Origin: Begonia masoniana
Taxonomy: Eukaryota; Streptophyta; Magnoliopsida; Cucurbitales; Begoniaceae
DNA: 64,000 bases
Reading direction: 5' to 3'
Assembly: GCA_022432975.1 (NCBI GenBank)
Contig: CM039510.1
Coordinates: 33,102,454-33,166,453 of the forward strand
The translations under genes and the position numbers were made by a program. The notes beneath the pieces were generated by a model. The model had not been told where the DNA came from. It was given only the letters and a program-made list of their open reading frames with translations, and ran no database searches. Below, piece after piece: positions 56,296-64,000 of the stretch. Position 1 is the first letter of the stretch. Each line of letters begins with the position of its first letter.

Positions 56296-56689
56296 GTGGC
56301 AGTCGGTAGCACACGGGGCACGCCGGTGCAGGCAGTTGTCGTGGCACCTCGATCATGATCTTCGGGGAAGGGTGTGGGATTAGTCTTTTGATGGTATATG
56401 GGTAGTTTTGTTTGAATTTTATTTGGGAATGATAGTGGTTTGGAATTCTGGTGGATATTGTTTTGAAACTGTTTGGTTTTCAGGATTTTGGGTTTATAAA
56501 GTTTAGCAGTTATACTCCTCGATTTCTCGTTAATTTTACGTACATTAAACGACTTGGGTTTTTAATTGATTTTACGTTTTCAACGTGTGATTGGTTAGCA
56601 AAGTAGCGCACTGAACCGGGGTGGGTTTGGGGGCGTTACAGCGTCGACTGCGCCAGCACACTCCCACGGGCCATCCTCCATCAACATGC

Positions 56690-56737
56690 TCATACTTCGG
56701 GTAGAGGAACGTCGTCCTCACCTGTTTCGAAATCACC
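56690..56737 (-). other. Candidate leader exon 3 of LTR G with acidic frame
   Basis: Acceptor TATGGTGTAG|G is followed by GDFETGEDDVPLPEV and TGA. Exon 2 (EQRSWMKLKFQRTQ, with an in-frame Met) is open and joins in phase, and the frame can be read back through exon 1 without a stop to about 57800, though no ATG is seen there. Confidence 0.48.
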
Positions 56738-58715
56738 TACACCATAGAATTAAACTATGAGCTAAAGGGCTCAGTAAACCTACGTAAATGCAGATGAATG
56801 CTATGCGTATGCAACACTTAAAATCATGCAGTCATCCTACCTTTTCTCTATTCATTTCATTTAAGACGTCACCGGGGCTTCGCTCTCAGTAGATAGAAGC
56901 GGCACATTTGACGATTGGATAGCTCCTCGTATCTACCTGGGGGGAAAACATGCTTCATCTAACAGCAATGTCTGAACCACCACCCCGACGTGACTGTTAT
57001 TACGTACATTTATACCTTTTCGTTATCCTTTTTATAAAAAACATACTTGAAAATTCATTTTGCATGCTTATTCAGAAAACATGATGCATGGACGTGCATA
57101 ATACAATAATGAAAACAAACATAAAACAAACAACGAACGCTAAGCGTTCTATAACTTGAAGTAGCCTAACTACCCAATCTAATTACCCGAAACACGCTAC
57201 ATCTCCAATTCCTCAATTTCAAATACTTTTTTATGGTGTAGGCCAAACCGGCCAAACAAATCATGAAGACTTACCTTGCGTCCGTTGAAATTTAAGCTTC
57301 ATCCATGAGCGTTGTTCACCTAAGGCAATTCACAACAATCGTCATTTAAAACTGAGTTTAAACCGTTAAACTTCCAAACTAACGAAACCTTAACTAAGGA
57401 AATCTCCTAAAACTCTAAATTAACTCATTGAGGCATTTTGTTGAGCAATTCGTGCTTGACATTTCAAAACCTCCATTAATGGAGTTTTCCCAAAGCTCCA
57501 AACCTCCCCCTAACATTCACCAATAAATCGTCTAACTTCGTCCAATAATCTCCAATACGTCAATTAGAGGCATAATCACGCTATACCTATCGATTTCAAA
57601 CCTTAATCCACGTTTTTAACAAAAACACTAAACGAACCCTAATTATTTAACAACCTAGAAATCAAGAATAAACCGTCCAAGACTATATGTTCTTACCTAG
57701 AACGTTGTTTGGAGGAGAAATTGTGAAAGACTCGGTTGATCGGGGAAGAGGAATCGCCGGCGTGAGAGAACGTCGGAGGAGGAGATGAAATTGCCGAGAT
57801 GGAAAGAGAAAAAAAAAGAAAATCGTGAAGTGTTATAGAGAAGAAGAAAGGGTTTTTGTTTTTTTTTTTTTTTATAAAATTGACTTGTCAAATGATCGTT
57901 TTGCCCCTCCTTTGATTTTGTATTAGTTTCGTCCTTTGTTTCGTTATTTAGCTAACCATTCGGTTTCTCCCAAATTTCTTTATTTCACCATAAATTTTAA
58001 TTTATTATTAAGGCTCCATTAAAATTTTCCGTTCGTAAAACGGACATAATTTGATATATTTACAAAAATGCCACTATATATTAGAATATTATAATCCCGT
58101 AAAATCGGGTGTTACAGACAAAGCTCAAAATGAGGAGCTCGGTGTGCAAAGGATGAGAGGTAAGTTCTCGTGACTTACTGTGGCCGATAGGCCTACACCC
58201 TACGTCGTGTTTGTTGTTGAGGATTGTTGGTGCATTGAATGTTATTTTATGCTTTGGGATGGGTAGTTTTGGCTTAGTTTGTTTTCTAGGAAATGTTTGT
58301 TTTGGTTTGATGGTATTCACGTTATTTGTATTTATGTTGTTCTATTAACTGCTCATACATCATGGTTTTACAAAACGTCATGAAAACGAGTTTACGTATT
58401 GATTTCATGGAAAATGACATGTAAGAAAGGCAAGTAAAGTATCATGTAAACAACCCAATGCATGGGGTTATCGGGGATGAGGTTCAGACCTAGCGTTTTG
58501 TAGTGAGCGGGTTTTCCTCTTTTCAGATTGTGTGGGCTATCTACCCGCTTGATAGGCCCTATCCATCTGTCGATCGCTGCCCTGATAACCATAGATTGAC
58601 ACATACCGATAATTGAATTGACATGGACGGACCGTTTCATAGCATTCACATGTTCATGCATAGGCATTTACATAGAATTTACTGAGATTTATCTCATAGG
58701 TGTCTTTATGGTATA

Positions 58716-58772
58716 GGTGATCTTGAGTAAGGTGAGGACGACGTCCCTCTGCCTGACGAGCCTGCAGTTTGA
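58716..58772 (+). other. Candidate leader exon 3 of LTR F, frame broken by one stop
   Basis: The frame reads GDLE, stop, then GEDDVPLPDEPAV and TGA. It is the same tail as LTR G apart from the TAA, which fits decay of a coding frame. Exon 2 is 45 nt, open and in phase (DKAQNEELGVQRMR). Confidence 0.4.
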
Positions 58773-59280
58773 AGAAGGGTGCCCATGGGAGTGCGCTGAG
58801 CAGTTGAGGCATTACCGACAGGTGGGAGCAATAGGTTAAGTTTTGTGGTTTTTAGGATCGTTTAGGGCTAATGGGTGATAGAATAGAAGGAAATGTATAG
58901 AACTCATTTTAGGGTTCTTGGTGTCTGGATAGTGTTTAATTTGATGTTTTGATGAAATGGAATGATGTTGATGCTTTGAGGTGAATTATGGATGATTTAG
59001 AGTTAAGATTGTCGTTTTAAGCCAAATGTGTTCTTATGGCTCGGTTTTGACGATTTTAGGTTGAAGCTTTGGGTTATGGATGTGCATTAGGGTTAAAATG
59101 TTGATGGATATTGTGAGGATTTTTATTGAATTGTGTATTAGGTGAAAAATGGAGAAAAATTGTCTAAGGAAGGAAAAAGGCTCGAGTTGGTGCGCTGGTG
59201 GCGCAGTTGGGTGCGTTGGGCACGCAACTGGCGCGAGCAGGTAGAGCCAGCAGGGCGCGCGCGTGCGCGCTGCCCTGCAT

Positions 59281-59470
59281 CAGGCGATCGATCGGTGCAT
59301 TTGGCTGATCGATCGACTATTGCTGCTGGAAAAATAGCGATTCCAGAGAAGGTGCTGATCGATCAGCGCCTTGGTTGATCGATCGGCCAACAATGGCGCG
59401 TAATCTGGAGAAATCTAGAGTGAGCGCCGATCGATCGGCATCCCTGGCCGATTGATCGGCACTCGCTGGC
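59281..59470. repeat. Cluster of GATCGATC palindromes in LTR F
   Basis: Seven or eight sites of the type gcgatcgatcggtg, ctgatcgatcgac and ttgatcgatcggcc lie in a GC-rich stretch rich in gcgc. It corresponds to the cluster in LTR G. Confidence 0.85.
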
Positions 59471-60009
59471 GCTGTGCGCTGCTGATGCATGCTGGTGCTG
59501 TGCGCTGGGCGCTGGTGCTAGACCTTGGCGGGATGGCGCGCGGTGAGGTGCGCGGTTGGCGCGCGGTGAGCACGCAATGGTAGTGCGATGCGCGTGAGGT
59601 GCACGTGAAGCAAGGGCGTGCAGGGCGCGCACCGTGGCCCCTCAGTGAGTGCCCGGCATCTGCGCAGGGCGCGCAGTGAGCATGCGCACTGAATGCAAGG
59701 CGAGCCGAATGCATGCCAATTGACACGTTTTGGTGTCCTAAGCCTCTTTCGATGATTCTCGACCTTAGACGAGTCATTTTGGGTATGTTTTAAGTTAGAC
59801 CCCAAAGGTCGATAGATATGGATTTCATGCTTGAGTCCACTGTCTAACGATTAATGAATGAACGTATGAAAAGGAAAAGAAACGATAAACGTATATGATA
59901 ATGAAAATGAAAGTGAAAAATTTTATGAGAACGGGCGATGGTAGTATGTATGCACGTCATGACACAGGTCGTGTCGGCTCTGGCATGGGGTCGGGGTTGT
60001 CACAATAGT

Positions 60010-60021
60010 TGGTATCAGAGC
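60010..60021 (+). promoter_or_regulatory. Primer-binding site of element F
   Basis: tggtatcagagc, a perfect initiator Met-tRNA site, five bases after the LTR end. Confidence 0.93.
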
Positions 60022-60163
60022 TCCCGGGTTTTAAAATCGGTTCTGTAGACTGCTTGACTATGCAAGCCACTACACGGACATGCTTCTTCAACTGTAAGTA
60101 CTTTTTAAGATTTCTTGTTTGATTTCTTAGAATTGTTGTCTTTAATTTTTATAGAAGTACAAA

Positions 60164-61615
60164 ATGGTGCGTAAAGGAAATGATAGGGACTTGAGAGATG
60201 ACACCACAGATCAGTTGAGAGAATTTATTGCCCAGCATTCCCAACACCTCAACCGGCAAGCTCAGCACATGGAAAGACATTCTCAACAGCTGGACACCTT
60301 GATTAACCGAGAAGGCCTTTAAGTTCAGAAGGGGGTGGGTCCTAATAATAACCATGGCATGGAGAGGTTTCAAAAGTTACAGCCTCCAATATTCAATGGA
60401 CAATCTTCGGACCCATCTATTGCTGAGGAGTTGGTTTGAACCATGGAAGATATGCTAGAGTATGCTAAGATTGAGGATGGAGACAAGGTTATGTGCGCTA
60501 CTTTCCACTTGGCATCCGATGCCCGTTTCTAGTGGGACTCCATCAAGGTAACCACCAATGTGACAGTAATGATTTGGGAACGGTTTAGAACCGTGTTTTT
60601 CGACAAGTATTTCAGCCGCACGGTACGAGAGGCAAAAATGACGGAGTTCTTGCAATTGCGTTAAACTAGTTCAGTTGCCGAGTATGTTAAAAGGTTTGAG
60701 GCCCTATCTCGGTTCGTACCACGCTAAGTGAGTGATAATGAGGACAAGGTGCGTAAATTTATGCAAGGGCTAGATCTGGACATCCGGAAGAGCGTCATTA
60801 TATCGGGAGTGTGGAGTGTGCCCTACACAGAGATTGTAGTAAGGCTTTGGAGTTCGAAGCCGCTGAGAAAACCTGTGTTGAATCGAGGGAGCCTGCTATG
60901 GGGTTCTTTCGAGAAATCTAGCCTTGATATCAAAATAAAGAGTGGCAACTAAGAGGGCAACAACAACAGCAACAAAGAGGTGTTAAGAGGCCTTACGATG
61001 GGAAGGGCGACCAAGGCAAGAGGAAACAAGTGCAAGGGGCTACTCAAAAGCCTCTATGTCCTAAATGTCAGAAGGAACACTATGGCTCTTGTAGAGTGGG
61101 CATGGACAAGTGTTTCAGGTGCGGAGAAGTGGGCCACTATGCCCAAAATTGTCCGAGAGGGTCTACCGATCAAAGGAGAGTGACCCCGAGAATATTCGCC
61201 TTCATTGAGCCTGGCGACGTTGATGACAAGGCTCAACCCTCCGTTATTGCTGGTACTATTTTGGTCACCGATGTGGTCGTGTTTTCATTGATAGATACAG
61301 AAACTACACACTCATTTATTTCCATAGCTTGTGTGTCTAGATTGAGGTTAGTGCCGGAGTTGGCAGATTGTGAATATAGTGTGATGCTACCCTCGGGAGA
61401 GCATATGCAGTCAGATCACATTTTCCAGGGCAATGTAGTCTCAGTGGGGAATAACACCCTTTATGGCCGTCTAATAGTAATGGACATAGAGCGGTATGAT
61501 CTAATTTTAGGGATGGACTGGCTGTCTCGTCACTTCGCCACTATCGACTGCAGATCCGGGGTGGTGACTTTATGCCCCCCGAACAAAGAGAAGTTTATCT
61601 TCAGGCAATGAATAG
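60164..61615 (+). pseudogene. Gag and protease of element F, truncated by insertion
   Basis: Gag starts ATG at 60164 (MVRKGNDRDLRDDTTDQ), close to the gag of B. Core blocks are recognisable (KLQPPIFNGQSSDPS, FFDKYFSRTVREAKMTEF, RKFMQGLDLDIRKS) but broken by several stops, many in CAG-to-TAG form, and a frameshift near 60840. The last open part (61030-61611) has the zinc knuckle CFRCGEVGHYAQNC and the protease VFSLIDTETTHSFIS with DTE in place of D-[ST]-G, then YDLILGMDWLSRHFATIDCR. It ends abruptly at the LTR at 61616. Confidence 0.88.
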
Positions 61616-63147
61616 TGTTGCGAAAAACTACACACAAGTGCATGTGTTGCAAAAGTAGTAAAGTATGTGCAAGCACGAGTGTCGATCCCACGAGGAATAA
61701 ATATGTTAAGTATTGAATATCTAATTTTCAGCTTAATTTGAAGAGAAACAGTATGTTGATGATTTTGGATTTTAAACTAAAATAATTCAAATAAAATAAA
61801 TCGAACAATTTAAATAACAGATTTGAATGTAAAGAGTTAAGATTATGTGAGGAGAATAATTCCAGGGTTCCGATTTCACTTAGCTAATCCTATTTAACAA
61901 CCCTAATTCAAGTAATTAATTCATATTCCTTCGTGTTGATGGTTATTTCACTATGTTGTTTATTAAACTCTCTCGAGTATTAATAAGCTTACTCAATTGA
62001 TGTGTTATTACCTCTCGGTCTCTAACCCTACAATCAATTGAATACATTAATAGCAAGAAATTGAATTACCACTCAAACGCCCTAACTATCTCTAGTCTAG
62101 GGTCCCTTTTAAGGTAAAATATTCAATGCACGGTTAAATTTTCCGCTCTCGCATCCCGAATTAACTCTAAAATTCTTAGTTTTGGTGATCAAGCAAACCT
62201 AAGCATTAAGTTCAGAATAGATTACTCAACACATAAAAGAAATAGAAAACTAAAAATTGGAATTAAGAAAAATAAATAGTCATAACAAAGTTACATCGAA
62301 ACCCTAGAATCGAAAGTTTAGTTCATGATAAAGTTAAAGAAAACTACAGAGAAAATAAAATAGTTCATGATATAAGAAAAGAAGAGAAGAAAGAAAACAC
62401 TGTGAAATTTCCGTCGAATTCGCCCGTTCCTCGCCAATTGTTTCGATCCGGCCTCCGATGTCTCTGTAGGGTTTTTTCTCTCTATCCCATTATATCTTTT
62501 TTTTTTCTCCTCTTTCTTACTTGCCTCCTCCTCAGACTTTTATCTTTACTCGACTTAGGGCCGTGGTCCATCAATCAACGGCCGAGATCAACCCGATCAA
62601 TCAATTGAAAAATTAGATTTTAATATTTTCCCGCAATTACGATCGATCGCAATATTATCACGATCGATCGTGATCGTGCGACGCTTAGGCATGATATCTC
62701 TGCTGATCACGATCGATCGAGGTTCAAAGCCCGATCGATCGGGCCGCCTCTGGATTTTTGGTAGAATTTAGTTTGCATCACGATCGATCGAGGTTCAAAG
62801 CCCGATCGATCGGGCCGGCTCTAGAATTCTGAAGAAAACTTCTCTTGATCACGATCGATCGAGGTTCAAAGCCCGATTGATCGGGCACGGTTTGGAATTC
62901 TGAGAGAAAATCTCCTCGGATCACGATCGATCGCAGTATGAGCACGATCGATTGTGATCGCCTTTTCTTCTTTGCTTCCTTTTTGTCTTTATTTCCTAAT
63001 TTCGAACCAATTCCGCCATTACCTGTTAAAACTCAACTTACCTGCACAATCTCACCAACAACATCAAATAAAATCAAACGCTCGAGGAAAAACTAATCGA
63101 AACAAGAATGAAAAGCACGAATAAGTGTGCAAAATACACACTTATCA
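61616..63147 (-). mobile_element. 3' LTR of a Tat/Athila-type Ty3/gypsy element
   Basis: Plus-strand ends are TGTTGCGAAAAAC and CTTATCA. On the minus strand a tract aagtttgggggtg precedes TGATAAGTGTG, the polypurine tract and LTR start typical of Tat/Ogre/Athila elements. A 9-bp inverted repeat (ataagtgtg / cacacttat) follows the TG. The stretch at 61660-61700 (gtcgatcccacgagg) also occurs in LTR I. The element body runs off the window to the right. Confidence 0.75.
62640..62965. repeat. Repeated GATCGATC palindrome units in the Tat-type LTR
   Basis: A unit tcacgatcgatcgaggttca ending in agcccgatcgatcgggc occurs three times, flanked by single cgatcgatcg sites. Units are 60-75 bp apart, separated by variable sequence ending in tctggatttt or tagaattctg. 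Confidence 0.9.
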
Positions 63148-64000
63148 CACCCCCAAACTTGAACGAAAGTTTGTCCTCAAGCAAAAAGAAATCAACACAA
63201 TTAAAGTTATATCACCATCCTCAATCAAAAAGACTAGCCAAGACATCATGATCAAACAATCTAGATTGCAAATTTCAATAATTCGTCTCAGAGTGACACA
63301 AGTATACCTAAACATCTTAGATAAACTCTTTACAATTAGTAACTTGTAATAAAACATCAACACTAGCTTATTAAGAGTTCCTCGTGTGTGTGTGTGTTCA
63401 TGCCCAATTTTCTTAAATTGATAGGTTAGCACACGTGTCTAAGGTAAAGGCAAACACTCTTAAGGACACTCCAATCACTCTGATTGTTCTCCAGCGTTTC
63501 CCATTATTCACTAGTAACGGAAATCAGTAAAACAAAACAAAAGTTGATAGGACTTTCATTCGGCTTGTAACGTTCGGCCAGGTCAAAATGTATGAGTATT
63601 TAGAAATCAAGGCTAATTAGAGAGCACTATTCATCCTTCCTTATCTCAACCACTCAACATTTTCTTCAACCCTTTTTCGCTCAAAGAGATTTTCTCACAT
63701 TTCCTTTTTCCTCTCTCTCTCACCCCAAAACTTATTCCACTCACCGTTACCCAGTTTTAACTCCTTTGTCATTATTGCACTAAAATTTAAACAACATAAA
63801 TAAAATTGAAAACTAGCAATTGCACTTTTCTTCTTTTTTTTCTTTTTTTTCTTTTTTTTTTTGTACAGCAACACGAATAGAGAAATGATAATAGAAAACA
63901 CTAAACATAAATCATAAGACAAAGGAGTTCTTGTTAGACCTCGCCATCCTTTTCTCCTATTCTCCCTCGAACAACAATAATAACCCAGTGCTCTTTTGAT
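63148..64000 (-). other. Internal non-coding region next to the polypurine tract of the Tat-type element
   Basis: It contains the polypurine tract (reverse of cacccccaaacttg), the usual tgaggacaaa context, a GT run (63385-63396) and T-tracts at 63831-63862. No coding motif is visible, as expected for the pol-to-LTR spacer of these elements. Confidence 0.6.

Larger units (their letters stand above)
47300..56640 (+). mobile_element. Non-autonomous Ty3/gypsy element D, TSD gcgtc
   Basis: It is 9341 bp with flanks gcgtc (47295-47299 and 56641-56645). LTRs are 3731 and 3048 bp and make up most of it; the internal part is only 2562 bp, with PBS, a shortened gag, non-coding sequence and polypurine tract. 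There is no protease, RT or integrase, so it must have been moved by a relative. It is inserted in LTR G. Confidence 0.93.
53593..56640 (+). mobile_element. 3' LTR of element D (3048 bp)
   Basis: It is colinear with the 5' LTR, with a shorter array and about 135 bp before the array that the 5' LTR lacks. The exon 2 donor is damaged (tgtccaag|taagt in place of tctag|gtaagt). The boxes pair better than in the 5' LTR: cctacaccatagaa (54991-55004) with ttctgtggtgtagg (56236-56249), 14 bp with one G-U. Confidence 0.95.
46491..58116 (-). mobile_element. Solo LTR G (Ty3/gypsy type), 2.28 kb, TSD gacaa, split by element D
   Basis: Plus-strand ends are TGTAACATCC and CGGGTGTTACA, with gacaa at 46486-46490 and 58117-58121. 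The parts are 46491-47299 and 56646-58116. The minus-strand start TGTAACACCCGATTTTACGGG and the gaggacgacgt block show it is close to the LTR of F. Leader signals on the minus strand: donor 1 at 57697/57696, exon 2 at 57275-57319 (45 nt, ending GCAAG|GTAAGT), boxes 57232-57242 and 56736-56746. Confidence 0.92.
58122..60004 (+). mobile_element. 5' LTR of element F, part 3
   Basis: It continues exon 2 (to 58159, GAGAG|GTAAGT), then box cctacaccc (58192-58200), acceptor-side box tggtatagg (58709-58717, one mismatch), the acidic tail, a GC-rich stretch (59190-59700) with GATCGATC sites, and ends GGGGTTGTCACA before the PBS. Confidence 0.88.
36569..61615 (+). mobile_element. Ty3/gypsy element F, split by elements C, G(+D) and a Tat-type LTR
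   Basis: The 5' LTR is in three parts: 36569-37435, 46425-46490 and 58122-60004, 2816 bp in total. Elements C (TSD gttag) and G (TSD gacaa) separate them. PBS and gag-protease follow, and the coding part is cut at 61615 by another LTR. The remaining pol and the 3' LTR are outside the window. It has the same general lineage as B and C. Confidence 0.88.

Noticed and set aside
59363..59805. Three overlapping minus-strand frames rich in Ala, Arg and His
   Set aside because: They come from a GC-rich gcgc-repetitive stretch of LTR F with few stop codons by composition. No motif.
1..64000. tRNA genes or host protein-coding genes
   Set aside because: None was recognised. The only tRNA-related signals are primer-binding sites, and every protein motif belongs to a transposable element.

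Overview
This is a plant nuclear window, almost certainly from an angiosperm, and it consists of nested transposable elements with no recognisable host gene. The evidence is Ty3/gypsy chromovirus-type gag-pol with a C-terminal chromodomain, primer-binding sites matching initiator Met-tRNA (TGGTATCAGAGC), a Cassandra TRIM whose LTRs carry 5S rRNA-like sequence, a Copia remnant and a MuDR-like transposase remnant. No species can be named from the sequence.

Left block (about 2.0-29.6 kb). An old minus-strand Ty3/gypsy element (called O; 2035-22795) is split by a 4.0-kb plus-strand solo LTR (A; 3566-7604, TSD tcctt) and by a full-length plus-strand element (B; 9661-20388, near-TSD cggct/cgact). 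B keeps one unbroken gag-pol frame with six in-frame stops. O's right LTR is cut at 22796 by an LTR of Tat/Athila type (I; 22796-27961). I in turn holds a minus-strand Cassandra (23435-24585) and a minus-strand solo LTR (H; 24588-26999, TSD acacg) placed at Cassandra's edge. A truncated plus-strand Copia pol with PPT and 3' LTR follows (27975-29640).

Middle (29.6-36.6 kb). First comes a stretch with nothing recognisable, then a decayed Mutator-like region: a plus-strand remnant of a plant-transposon-associated protein, AT-rich fold-back sequences, and a minus-strand MuDR transposase pseudogene. An 80-bp Cassandra-like LTR start ends at 36568.

Right block (36.6-64 kb). A plus-strand gypsy element (F; LTR from 36569, gag-pol from 60164) was hit in its LTR by full-length minus-strand element C (37436-46419, TSD gttag) and by minus-strand solo LTR G (46491-58116, TSD gacaa). 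G was itself hit by plus-strand non-autonomous element D (47300-56640, TSD gcgtc). F's protease-RT region is broken at 61616 by a minus-strand Tat/Athila-type LTR that continues off the window.

The most interesting signal is shared by the LTRs of eight gypsy families (O, A, B, C, D, F, G, H) on both strands. Each has a candidate spliced leader: an early donor, a short exon ending in AG|GTAAGT, then a box (CCTACAYCA) that is complementary to the acceptor itself (TGRTGTAG|G), with compensatory change between families. Immediately after the acceptor, one frame stays open for 11-17 codons, is strongly acidic, usually contains [ST]-G-E, and then stops. The intron between the boxes is where five of the eight families have independently grown tandem arrays of unrelated units (13, 25, 30, 57-58 and about 96 bp). 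Splicing and translation here are inferred; the motifs, pairing and frames are read directly from the sequence.
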